Source of the DNA: Devosia sp.
GTDB taxonomy: Bacteria > Pseudomonadota > Alphaproteobacteria > Rhizobiales > Devosiaceae
Length of the DNA stretch: 64,000 bases
Assembly: GCF_014860165.1 (NCBI RefSeq)
Contig: NZ_JACZKG010000072.1
Span: 148,344-212,343, forward strand
Reading direction: 5' to 3'
Every line of letters begins with the position of its first letter. The stretch's first letter is position 1. Below, piece by piece: positions 43,201-51,774 of the stretch. The translations under genes were made by a program, and so were the position numbers. The notes beneath the pieces are model-generated. The model was given only the letters and a program-made list of their open reading frames with translations, did no database searches and was not told where the DNA came from.

Positions 43201-43644
43201 ATGGCCAGACCCTACCTGCTCTTTGCCGTCAATATCGCTGTCAGCCTGGTCATCATGTATTTCGTGATGTTCGCCATGATCGATGGCTGGGGCGATTTCC
43301 ATCACAATTTCAACATGGCCTATATGGCCATCATGATGGCTGCCCCCATGGGGCCGCTCATGCTCCTGACCATGCCGCGCATGTATCCGTCACGGCCCAT
43401 CAACCTGGCTTTGCATGCCGTCTTCCTGCTCGCCTTCCTTGGCGCCTTTGCCGCCATCCGCTGGCAGGCTTCAATCGGCGACGAGCAGTTCATCCGCTCC
43501 ATGATCCCGCATCATTCCGGCGCCATCCTCATGTGCCGGGAGGCCGATCTCGGTGACGCCGAACTTGCCACCCTGTGCGAGGACATCACGGCGGCGCAGC
43601 GGCGCGAGATCGAGCAGATGCAGGACATACTGGAGCGGCTCTAG
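43201..43644 (+). CDS. DUF305-type membrane protein
   Basis: A 147-residue protein: three membrane segments (about 4-27, 38-58 and 66-86) followed by a DUF305 (ferritin-like) domain: FIRSMIPHHSGAILMCREADLGDAELATLCEDIT and QRREIEQMQDIL. The MxPHHxxAIxMC motif is the family hallmark; many DUF305 proteins are linked with copper handling. The ATG at 43201 is favoured since GGAG (43188-43191) sits 9 nt away, whereas the ATG at 43192 is too close. Convergent with the M16 protease gene (4-bp gap). Confidence 0.85.
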   Translation: MARPYLLFAVNIAVSLVIMYFVMFAMIDGWGDFHHNFNMAYMAIMMAAPMGPLMLLTMPRMYPSRPINLALHAVFLLAFLGAFAAIRWQASIGDEQFIRSMIPHHSGAILMCREADLGDAELATLCEDITAAQRREIEQMQDILERL

Positions 43645-43648
43645 CCCC

Positions 43649-46558
43649 TCACATCACCTTGGTCACCGCAAGCAGCCCCGGCCGCTTGTCATTGGCCGCC
43701 GATATCGCCGCCTCGCCGCCCAGCACCACCACATGGCCGTGCCGCGCCACCGCCTCCACCGCCTCCGCCATGCGCCTGAAATCGGCCACGGTGGTGCCGA
43801 GGATTTCGTCGCGCCGCTGCTGCCGGATGGCATCCGTCGTGCCGGTCAGCTGCCGCCACATCGAGGAATAGCCCTTGGCATCGGGAAATTCATAGCCGTC
43901 CACGTCGCCGATCACCCCGATGATCGAGCGCGTCAGGTCATTCTCGCCGATGCCGGCATTGAGCGCCTTGCTCGCCCCGTCATAGGCATCGATCGTCTTG
44001 AGCAGGTTGGGGTCGCGATAGCTGAGGAAGCTGAAATTGCCCGAGGTCAGGTCGAACCGGCTCGACCCGCCATAGGCCCCGCCCTGCACGCGCACCTTGT
44101 CCCAAAGATAGGTCGTGTTGAGGAATTTCAGCACCACGCTCGACGCGCCGGTGAGCTCGAAGCCGAGCGCCCGCAGATTGGCGCCCTTGCCCACATAATT
44201 GACCTGGGCCGGAATGATCAGCCCTTCGGATTTGGGCGCATAATCGATCGCCCAGTCGGCAAAGGCGAAGTCCGCATTGGGCAACCGCCCGAGGAAACCC
44301 TCGATCTCGCCCCTGGCCCTCTCCCACAGCGCCCCATCGGCGGTCACGTTGACCACCATGCGCCCGCGATTGAACAGCGTGTCGCGGATGCGCCTGAGCG
44401 CCGCCTCGACGCTGACCCAGTCGGTGTCGATCCGCTTGACCAGCTCGCGCAGGAAGCCGAGATAGCTCACCCCGCCCAGCTGTTCTGCGATCCAGCTTGC
44501 CTCCGTCAGCCCCGATTTGAGCCTTGTATCGACGATGGCATTGCCTGATGGCACCAGCCGCGCCTCGAAGCCTGCCTTCTCCTCCAACGCCATCTGCTTG
44601 AAGCGCTCGCGATTATCCAGCCGCGCATCGAGCAGCACATCGCCCATGATGGCGAGCATTTCCTCGATCTTGTCGGGCACGGCTTTGCCCGACAGGAAGA
44701 ACCAGGCCGCGCTGCCGTCGCTCCCCTGCCGCGCCGACAGGCCCCGATGCTGCGCAATGCCGCCCGTCGAGCGGCCGATGCGCTGCGTCAGCGACACGAA
44801 ATCTTCCTTGCTCGTCCCCGTCTGCAGCAGCGCCCGCCCGAACAGCGGCAGGTAGGGCAACAACTCCTTGTCGAGCACATGCAGGTCAAAGCCGAGATCG
44901 AGGTAGATGATCCCCAGTGTCGGCAGGTTGTGATAGAACAGCCGCGCCTCGCCCAGCGAGCCGATCTCGATCGGCACCGTTCGGCTTTCCCGCGGCAGGT
45001 CGGCCAGGCCAAGGGTCGGAATTTTGGCCAGCAGCGCCGGATCGTCCACCTGCTCCTGCAAGGCCTTGAGTTTGTCGGTCTCGGCCACGACGGCTTCCAG
45101 CGCCTTGTCATCCAGCCCAGCCCGCACGCCGGCCAAAATCTCGGCCTCCCGCGCCGCCTCGCGCGCCCCCTGTTCCGCATCGGCGCTCAGCGTCACCGTG
45201 GTCCGATGCATGTTGTCGAGGAACAGTCGGCGGATTTCGCTGGCGAAGTGGCCGCTCGCGGCCTTCTCCTTCAGCGCCACCAGCGCATCCTCGAAATGCA
45301 GCTGCGCCAGCGGATCGCCGCCATGCAGCCAGGTGCCCAGCGCGTTGAACATGTAGACCATGCCGCGCGGATAGGACCCGGTATTGTTCTCGCGCAGCGA
45401 GAACTCGAACGTATTGGCTGCCGCTTCCAGCTGGTCGGCCGCAAAGCCTTTCTCGGCGATTTCTGCCAGCGTCTTGAGGATCAGCGCCTCGACCTTACCG
45501 GCATCGGCAGGGTCGATCCCCTTCATGCCGAAGCTCGCCATCGGCTGCCGCAACCCGCTGCCGATGCCGCCGCCGGTCATGCCCTCGCCCAGCCCGCTCT
45601 CGGTCAGCGCCTTGCGCAAGGGCGCCGCCGGATTGCCGGCGAGGAGATAGCTCAGCATGCCGTGACTCAGAGCCTCCGTTCGGTCCGCTGGCGGATCGAT
45701 CATCCAGTTGACCGACACCATCCCGTCGCGCGCCTTGCCCTCGTCCTTGGTGCCCGCATAGGTCGCCACGATCTGCCGCGGCGCGTTGAACCGCGGCTGC
45801 AGCTTCACCTCGGCATCGACAGGCGCCCGCTCGAACTGGGAAAAATACGCATCCAGGATCGCCAGCCGCTCGCCCGCATCGTCATCGCCCGAGAAGAAGG
45901 CCCGCGTATTGGATGGGTGGTAATAGGTCTGGTGGAACGTCTTGAACTGGGCATAGGTCAGATCAGGGATGGCCTTGGGATCGCCGCCCGAACTCTTGCC
46001 ATAGGTGACATCAGGATAGAGCGAGCGCTGCGAAATATCGCGCATCACCGCGTCGGGCGAAGAAAACACGCCCTTCATCTCATTGAACACCACGCCCTTG
46101 TAGACCAGCGGGCTCGCCTTATCCTCGAGCTCGTAATGCCAGCCTTCCTGCCGGAACGTGTCTTCCGTGATCAGCGGAAAGAACACCGCGTCCAGATACA
46201 CGTCGACCAGGTTGTAGAAATCCTTGAGGTTCTGGCTGGCCACCGGATAGGCGGTTTTATCGGGGAACGTCATGGCGTTGAGGAAGGTGTTGAGGCTTCC
46301 CTTGATCAGCTCGACGAACGGCTTCTTGACCGGATATTTGCGCGATCCGCACAGCACCGAATGCTCGAGAATATGGGCGATGCCGGTCGAATCCTCCGGC
46401 GGCGTCTTGAAGGTGATGCCGAACACCTTGTTCTCGTCGTCATTGACGAGACTGAGCACTTCCGCCCCGGTCTTGATATGCCGGAACAGCTGCGCCTGAC
46501 TGTTCACCTCCGCGATATGCTCGTCACGGATGAGTTCAAAGGCGGCATGATGGGACAT
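43649..46558 (-). CDS. M16C family zinc metalloprotease (PreP/presequence-protease-like)
   Basis: A 969-residue single-chain protease of the PreP/CYM1 class, which encloses and degrades peptides of some 10-65 residues. The inverted zinc motif HILEH is at H62-E65-H66, the distal ligand glutamate is in KGVVFNEMKGVF, and the C-terminal half-domain closes the chamber (about residues 500-969, with SYRDPNLLKTIDAYDGA). No signal peptide is seen, so it is cytoplasmic. ATG 46558 is chosen since it gives the family N-terminus. Longer in-frame starts reach into the repeat upstream. It would suit the same peptide-utilising lifestyle as the opp operon. Confidence 0.93.
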   Translation of the reverse strand: MSHHAAFELIRDEHIAEVNSQAQLFRHIKTGAEVLSLVNDDENKVFGITFKTPPEDSTGIAHILEHSVLCGSRKYPVKKPFVELIKGSLNTFLNAMTFPDKTAYPVASQNLKDFYNLVDVYLDAVFFPLITEDTFRQEGWHYELEDKASPLVYKGVVFNEMKGVFSSPDAVMRDISQRSLYPDVTYGKSSGGDPKAIPDLTYAQFKTFHQTYYHPSNTRAFFSGDDDAGERLAILDAYFSQFERAPVDAEVKLQPRFNAPRQIVATYAGTKDEGKARDGMVSVNWMIDPPADRTEALSHGMLSYLLAGNPAAPLRKALTESGLGEGMTGGGIGSGLRQPMASFGMKGIDPADAGKVEALILKTLAEIAEKGFAADQLEAAANTFEFSLRENNTGSYPRGMVYMFNALGTWLHGGDPLAQLHFEDALVALKEKAASGHFASEIRRLFLDNMHRTTVTLSADAEQGAREAAREAEILAGVRAGLDDKALEAVVAETDKLKALQEQVDDPALLAKIPTLGLADLPRESRTVPIEIGSLGEARLFYHNLPTLGIIYLDLGFDLHVLDKELLPYLPLFGRALLQTGTSKEDFVSLTQRIGRSTGGIAQHRGLSARQGSDGSAAWFFLSGKAVPDKIEEMLAIMGDVLLDARLDNRERFKQMALEEKAGFEARLVPSGNAIVDTRLKSGLTEASWIAEQLGGVSYLGFLRELVKRIDTDWVSVEAALRRIRDTLFNRGRMVVNVTADGALWERARGEIEGFLGRLPNADFAFADWAIDYAPKSEGLIIPAQVNYVGKGANLRALGFELTGASSVVLKFLNTTYLWDKVRVQGGAYGGSSRFDLTSGNFSFLSYRDPNLLKTIDAYDGASKALNAGIGENDLTRSIIGVIGDVDGYEFPDAKGYSSMWRQLTGTTDAIRQQRRDEILGTTVADFRRMAEAVEAVARHGHVVVLGGEAAISAANDKRPGLLAVTKVM

Positions 46559-46680
46559 AGGAATACTCGGAAGACCGGTTCTTGTTGTTGGAAGACAACG
46601 TAGGGACGCGGGGAGCGATCCGCTAGGGGCGTCACAGCGTTGGGAACGAGCAGCCTCACGCCCCATCAACACCACCGCGC

Positions 46681-46762
46681 GTCACCCTCGGGCTTGACCC
46701 GAGGGCTCTTCACTCGCCAAACGAGCCGCAAGTATAGACCCTCGGGACATGCCCGAGGGGCA
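46681..46762. repeat. REP-like palindromic element B
   Basis: Left arm 46681-46706 is the best consensus copy (GTCACCCTCGGGCTTGACCC then GAGGGC); the right arm at 46737-46762 is its diverged inverse. Same family as 25137. It ends 6 bp before the stop of the aldo/keto reductase gene. Confidence 0.8.
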
Positions 46763-46768
46763 GCGCGG

Positions 46769-47743
46769 TTAAACCCCGCCCCTGATCTCCGGCTTGACCT
46801 CGGCCTCATACCACTCTCTCAACCGCCCCATCAGGGCCGGGAACAACGGCTTCTGCTCGGTCGCCGCGACATTGTCGGCCAATTGCGCCGGCTTGCTCAC
46901 CCCGGCAATGACAGTCGACACCTGAGGATGGTCCAATATCCAGCGCAGCGCGAACTGGCTCATCGGCATGGCCTCGGGCGCCAGGCCCCGCAATTCGCCC
47001 ACCAGCTCGATGCCGCGCTCGAACGGCAGTCCCGAGAATGTCTCGCCCACCGAAAAGGCGGCGCCATCGGCATTGTAGTTGCGATGGTCGGAAGCATCGA
47101 ACCGGGTCGCCTTGTCATACTTGCCCGTCAGCAGTCCGCTGGCCAGCGGCAGTCGCACGATGATGCCGACATCCTGCGCCGCCGCTTTGGGCAGCAGCTC
47201 CTTGGCCGCGTCCTGCCGGAACAGGTTGAAGATGATCTGCAGCGTCGCGCAGCCCGGCTGCTCGAGACACATCATCCCCTCTTCGATGGTCTCGACGCTG
47301 GCGCCCCAATGCCGCATCAGCCCCTCGGCCTTGAGTTCATCCATCCAGCGGAAGATTGTCCCCTCGCGCAGCACCGCCGTGGGCACGCAGTGAATCTGCG
47401 CCAGATCAAGCGTTGCCACGCCCAGCCGCTGCGCCGAGCCCACAAGACTCTCGCGGATGCCATCCTTGGAATAATTGTCGGGGAACAGGCCATTGCCACG
47501 CCCCAGCTTGGTCGCCACATGCACGCCCGGCCCCTTGGCATGAGCGCCGATCCGGCTTTCGCTGAGGCCCCCGCCATAGACATCGGCGGTGTCCCAGAAG
47601 GTGACGCCGGCATCGTTTGCCGCATCGAGAATGGCGCTGGCGGTCTCGTCGCCCACCGGCCCGAAATCACCACCCAACTGCCAGCAACCCAGCCCGATCT
47701 CGCTGACCGCATAGCCGGTCTTGCCCAAGCGCCGTGTCTTCAT
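46769..47743 (-). CDS. aldo/keto reductase
   Basis: NADPH-dependent TIM-barrel reductase of 324 residues. The catalytic tetrad is visible: D51 and Y56 (WDTADVYGGG), K79 (VATKLGRG) and His in LAQIHCV (about 118). ALRWILDHPQVSTVIAGVSKPAQLADNV is the cofactor-binding C-terminal segment. It resembles the sugar or auxin-type AKR branch (YajO/PdxI-like). It is encoded 177 bp downstream of the GntR gene in the same direction, with a repeat unit between them; a functional link is possible but unproved. Confidence 0.92.
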   Translation of the reverse strand: MKTRRLGKTGYAVSEIGLGCWQLGGDFGPVGDETASAILDAANDAGVTFWDTADVYGGGLSESRIGAHAKGPGVHVATKLGRGNGLFPDNYSKDGIRESLVGSAQRLGVATLDLAQIHCVPTAVLREGTIFRWMDELKAEGLMRHWGASVETIEEGMMCLEQPGCATLQIIFNLFRQDAAKELLPKAAAQDVGIIVRLPLASGLLTGKYDKATRFDASDHRNYNADGAAFSVGETFSGLPFERGIELVGELRGLAPEAMPMSQFALRWILDHPQVSTVIAGVSKPAQLADNVAATEQKPLFPALMGRLREWYEAEVKPEIRGGV

Positions 47744-47783
47744 TGCTCATGTCTCCTGTGTGCCCGCCCGATCTCGCAGTCGA

Positions 47784-47835
47784 CCTCCCTCCCCCTTGTG
47801 GGGAGGGTGGCCCCGCAGGGAGCGGGTGGGGGTAT
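47784..47835. repeat. GC-rich interspersed repeat unit
   Basis: CCTCCCTCCCCCTTGTGGGG (47785 on) and then AGCGGGTGGGGGTAT. Same type as 39941-40079 but only one half is present. Confidence 0.65.
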
Positions 47836-47920
47836 CTGTCCGCGAGTCCAGTGCCTCGAGTACCCCAATCTTGATCCACAACCAGGGCGAGGCAGACGCT
47901 GGGAATCTCGTCGTCCCAGC

Positions 47921-48598
47921 CTATTCGAAATAGTCGGGAAAATCCGCAATCGTCTGGCTCAGCAGCAGCTCGGCCCGCGCCAGATGCGCCCGCATCGCGG
48001 CTTCCGCGCCGGCCACATCGCCAGCTGCAACGGCCGCCGCGATGATCTTGTGCTCGCCGATCGCCACCTGCGACGACGATACGCCCAGCGTCAGATAGCG
48101 CACCCGGTCGAGCTGCATCTTGTGGTCGTCGATCAGCTGCCACGCATATTCCACGCCGGCCAACCGGGCCAATGTGCGGTGGAACAGCTCGTCCAGCGTG
48201 TGGAAGCGCCGGCTGTCCTCGGCGGCCGACGCCGTTTCCTGCTCGGCGATCAGCTCCTTGAGCACGCTGGCGGCATCCGGGCCCGGATGGGCCGCCACGC
48301 GGCGGATGATCTCGACCTCGATGCTCTCGCGAATGAAGCGTGATTGCCGTACACCCTCGGGCGAAATCTTCTTCACCACCGTGGCCCGCTTCGGCCGGAT
48401 CAGCAGCAGTCCCTGCTGCGCCAGGCGGATGAAGGCCTCGCGCACGGGCTGCCGCGACACGCCGTAACGGCCGGCAATGTCGCTCTCGGAGATCACGTCA
48501 CCTGGCTTGAGAACCATGGTGACGATATCGTCGCGCAGCGCGCCGACGACGCGCATCGCCATGGTCTCTTCACTCGCCTCGAGCACGCTCGCCGCCAC
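47921..48598 (-). CDS. GntR-family (FCD) transcriptional regulator
   Basis: FadR-type GntR regulator of 225 residues. The winged helix covers VVGALRDDIVTMVLKPGDVISESDIAGRYGVSRQPVREAFIRLAQQGLL. The FCD effector domain (about 95-215) has metal-type residues in LFHRTLARLAG and GEHKIIAAAVAAGD. GTG 48598 follows AGGA and GGGAGG; an ATG at 48562 is an alternative that keeps the DNA-binding domain. It is divergent from the Gfo/Idh/MocA gene; ATCTTGTATGGTAGAT (48745-48760) in the gap is an operator candidate. Confidence 0.9.
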   Translation of the reverse strand: MAASVLEASEETMAMRVVGALRDDIVTMVLKPGDVISESDIAGRYGVSRQPVREAFIRLAQQGLLLIRPKRATVVKKISPEGVRQSRFIRESIEVEIIRRVAAHPGPDAASVLKELIAEQETASAAEDSRRFHTLDELFHRTLARLAGVEYAWQLIDDHKMQLDRVRYLTLGVSSSQVAIGEHKIIAAAVAAGDVAGAEAAMRAHLARAELLLSQTIADFPDYFE

Positions 48599-48815
48599 CT
48601 GTCCTGATTCCCTCCCCGACCATGGGCCGGATACTCGTTTGAACGCTTCCCCTGAATTGCCGCCGTCCACAGATTTCTCTCCGCATAGGGCTGCCCCAAC
48701 AGGGGTTTCCGGTCCGGCGTCAAAAGAAGTAGTGCGTTCCTCCAATCTTGTATGGTAGATGCATGCGCAACGCCCGTCCATGGGCAAGTTGCTGTATCCA
48801 GACTGGAGAAGACGA

Positions 48816-50096
48816 ATGGCCAAGACCTACGCGATTGTGGGGACCGGGGGTCGCGCACGGATGTTCTATGAGGCCATCCTGGGTCCGCATCGCGAGCATT
48901 CCCGGCTCGTGGCCCTCTGCGACACCAATCAGGTCCGCATGGATTACACCAACCTGATCATATCAGAGGAACTGGCCGGGCTGCCCGTGCCCACCTACAA
49001 GGCCGCCGATTTCGCCATCATGCTGGCCGAAACCAGGCCAGACAAGGTCATCGTCACCTCGATCGACCGCACCCACCACAAATACATCATCGCCGCCCTC
49101 GAAGCCGGTTGCGACGTCATCACCGAAAAGCCGATGACCACCGATCCGGAAAAGTGCCAGGCCATTCTCGACGCGGTCGAGCGCACCGGCCGCTCCGTGC
49201 AGGTCACCTTCAACTACCGCTATGCCCCGCACAATTCGGCCCTGCGCGAGCTGATCGCCGAAGGCGCCATCGGTACCCCCACCTCGGTCCATTTCGAATG
49301 GCTGCTCGATACCCGCCACGGCGCTGACTATTTCCGCCGCTGGCACCGCGACAAGCGCAATAGCGGCGGCCTGATGGTGCACAAGTCGACCCACCATTTC
49401 GACCTCGTCAATTTCTGGCTCGGCAGCCAGCCCGACACGGTCTTTGCCATGGGTGACCTCAAGTTCTACGGCCGGGCCAACGCCGAGGAACGCGGCGTCT
49501 TTACCCCCTATACCCGCACCACCGGCGTCGAGGCGGCCAAGGACGACCACTTCGCCATCGACCTGACATCGAGCCCCGCCCAGAAGGGCCTCTATTGGGA
49601 CGCCGAGAAGGAAGACGGCTACCAGCGCGACCAGAACGTGTTCGGCGATGGCATCTCCATCGAGGACACGATGAATGTCATGGTCCGCTACCGCAACAAG
49701 GCGGTCATGACCTATTCGCTGCATGCCTATGCACCCTGGGAAGGCTTCAACGTCGCCATCAACGGCACGGGCGGTCGTCTCGAACTCATGGTCCGTGAAA
49801 CCTCCTACATCAATGCCGGTTCCACCTCGACTGCCGAAGGCGCGGCCAAGGGCGTCGACCTCTATCACTTCCCGCTGCATGGCGAATCGCGTGTCGTCCA
49901 CGTCCCGGCAGGCGAAGGTGGCCATGGCGGCGGCGACAAGATCATGCTCGAGGAAATCTTCGGCAATGCCACGCCCAAGCCGGGCTATGGCGCCAATCAC
50001 CGCGACGGGGCGCTGTCGATCCTCACCGGCATCGCCGCAAACCAGTCCTTCGCTACCGGCCTGCCGGTGGATGTGAAGACGCTGGTGAAGCTGTAA
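48816..50096 (+). CDS. Gfo/Idh/MocA family oxidoreductase
   Basis: NAD(P)-dependent sugar or inositol-type dehydrogenase of 426 residues. The nucleotide motif is AIVGTGGRARMFYE at the N-terminus, the family motif is ITEKPMTTDPEKC, and substrate-domain residues include GGLMVHKSTHHFDLVNFWLG (catalytic His/Asp pair). It is longer than the usual 340-380 residues, owing to the segment around 215-280. GGAG lies 7 nt before the ATG. Together with the GntR gene it looks like a sugar-acid or polyol catabolic unit; the substrate cannot be read. Confidence 0.92.
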   Translation: MAKTYAIVGTGGRARMFYEAILGPHREHSRLVALCDTNQVRMDYTNLIISEELAGLPVPTYKAADFAIMLAETRPDKVIVTSIDRTHHKYIIAALEAGCDVITEKPMTTDPEKCQAILDAVERTGRSVQVTFNYRYAPHNSALRELIAEGAIGTPTSVHFEWLLDTRHGADYFRRWHRDKRNSGGLMVHKSTHHFDLVNFWLGSQPDTVFAMGDLKFYGRANAEERGVFTPYTRTTGVEAAKDDHFAIDLTSSPAQKGLYWDAEKEDGYQRDQNVFGDGISIEDTMNVMVRYRNKAVMTYSLHAYAPWEGFNVAINGTGGRLELMVRETSYINAGSTSTAEGAAKGVDLYHFPLHGESRVVHVPAGEGGHGGGDKIMLEEIFGNATPKPGYGANHRDGALSILTGIAANQSFATGLPVDVKTLVKL

Positions 50097-50110
50097 GGCC
50101 CAACAACCAC

Positions 50111-50198
50111 CGGCGTTCCCTCGGGCTTGACCCGGGGGCCACCGCCCAGAACGGCACAAGCGGCGTGAGCCCTCGGATCAGGTCCGAGGGAACGCCGG
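50111..50198. repeat. REP-like palindromic element C
   Basis: Arms 50111-50139 and 50169-50198 are inverted with four to five mismatches around a 29-bp middle. The arms extend one side by CGGCGTTC, showing a sub-type different from elements A and B (GTCACC). Confidence 0.8.
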
Positions 50199-50286
50199 CC
50201 ATGCATGCACCACCCGGAAGGAAGTCCCACTGCCTGAACGGCACCGTGGCGGTCAGCCCACTGCCGCCAGCACCACTGCGCGTCGC

Positions 50287-50808
50287 TTACTGGCTGAACG
50301 GCACGGATGCGGTCAGCACCTCGCCCGAATTGTTGAACTCCACCTCGAAATCGACGGTGATATCGCCGTCGGCCAGCAGGATGCGCGAGCCGATGCGCAC
50401 GTCGCTGCCGGCGCGATCCTTCTGCCGTTCCTGGAGATCGAAGCTGATCTGGCCCTGCCGCTGCTGGCCGATGGCCAGGCCCGTGAACCCGGCATTGGAG
50501 CTCATCGCCGCCTCATAGCGCTTGGCCTCGGCATTGTAGGCGATGGTGCCGCTGATCGAGAGCGTCGCATTCACCAGCGCGCAACGGCCAGTATAGTTGA
50601 CCTTGCCGGCATTGCCCTGGGCTATGGCGAGCCGGCAGCGGAACGGCTCTGGCTCATCGCCCCCCACCAGCGCGCCTTCGCCCCGCCAATTGCCGATATA
50701 GGATCGCAGCAATGCCAGCTCGTCCCCCGCCGCCTGTGCCGACGGCGACGTCACGTTCGCCAACGACATCGACACCAGCGCGATGCCAACCCTCAACCAC
50801 TTGTTCAT
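50287..50808 (-). CDS. exported hypothetical protein
   Basis: A 173-residue protein with signal peptide (GIALVSMSLANVTSPSAQAA-GD, about residue 27). The mature part is beta-rich: LALLRSYIGNWRGEGALVGG, then a lipocalin-like pattern of alternating strands with RCRLAIAQGNAGKVNYTGRC and a Cys pair. It resembles exported lipocalin-like proteins with an N-terminal GxW motif (GNWRGEG), but I do not recognise a named family. It is divergent from the second YbbA-like ATPase (255-bp gap), the place held by tesA at the first copy. ATG 50808 is taken; a start at 50832 is possible. Confidence 0.75.
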   Translation of the reverse strand: MNKWLRVGIALVSMSLANVTSPSAQAAGDELALLRSYIGNWRGEGALVGGDEPEPFRCRLAIAQGNAGKVNYTGRCALVNATLSISGTIAYNAEAKRYEAAMSSNAGFTGLAIGQQRQGQISFDLQERQKDRAGSDVRIGSRILLADGDITVDFEVEFNNSGEVLTASVPFSQ

Positions 50809-51063
50809 GCGCAAAAGCCCCTCTAGCCCCATGGTGACATCAGATTCTGTTTAAGTCAGCCAGTGCAGACATATCGAAGGCAATAAAAATCTGACACATC
50901 TGACGGTGTTGTTACGATTTCGCTACCGACTGACGGATAGAAATCATGTTTGCCAGCTCCGTCGCGATCAAATCGACGCTGGCACAAGCGCCGGAACCCG
51001 GAATGGTTGCCAAGCTCTCCCCAGGCAGCCGACGCGGTCCCGACGCCAGGGGGAACGGTTCTG

Positions 51064-51774
51064 GTGACTACTACTGCTGATGCGCCGATCATTGCGGCAA
51101 GCGACGTTGACTATCGTCTGGACGTTGCGGGCAAGCCGCTGCACATCCTCAAGCGCGTGTCGCTGCGCGTCGCACCATCGGAAGTGGTTGCCATTGTCGG
51201 CCCTTCGGGCAGCGGCAAGACCTCCCTTCTGATGCTGCTGGCCGGTCTCGAGCGCGCCACATCCGGCCAGGTCATCGTCAACAGCGCCGATCTGGGCGCG
51301 CTGGACGAAGATGATCTGGCCCGCTTCCGCCGCCGCACGCTGGGCATCGTGTTCCAGAGCTTCCACCTCATTCCCTCGCTGACCGCCCATGATAATGTCG
51401 GCCTCGCGCTCGAAATAGCCGCCCCCGATCTCACCCTGTCACAAATCCGCGACAAGGCCGCCGCCGCGCTCACCGCCGTCGGTCTGGGCGACCGGCTCCA
51501 TCATCGCCCCTCGGCCCTTTCGGGCGGCGAGCAGCAGCGCGTCGGCCTCGCCCGCGCCATGGTCGCCAATCCGCCTCTGCTGCTGGCCGACGAGCCCACC
51601 GGCAATCTCGACCAGGAGACCGGCGCCATCGTCGTCAACCTGATGTTCGATCTTGCGCGTAAGCAGGGTACCGCCGTGGTCCTGATCACCCACGATCCGC
51701 TGCTGGCCGCCCGCGCCGATCGCGTCTTCACCATGATGGCAGGCGAACTGACCGAAACCACGGTGGCCCGCTGA
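51064..51774 (+). CDS. ABC transporter ATP-binding protein (LolD/YbbA type), second copy
   Basis: ATPase of 236 residues paralogous to the one at 1737-2438: both share HILK, GPSGSGKTSLLM, LARxRR-type spacing, FQSFHLIPS (here) or FQNFHLIPS, LSGGEQQRVGLARA and LLLADEPTGNLDQET. The GTG at 51064 has AGGGGGA 10 nt upstream; upstream in-frame starts give proline-rich sequence not seen in the family. Its stop overlaps the permease start by one base. Confidence 0.92.
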   Translation: MTTTADAPIIAASDVDYRLDVAGKPLHILKRVSLRVAPSEVVAIVGPSGSGKTSLLMLLAGLERATSGQVIVNSADLGALDEDDLARFRRRTLGIVFQSFHLIPSLTAHDNVGLALEIAAPDLTLSQIRDKAAAALTAVGLGDRLHHRPSALSGGEQQRVGLARAMVANPPLLLADEPTGNLDQETGAIVVNLMFDLARKQGTAVVLITHDPLLAARADRVFTMMAGELTETTVAR

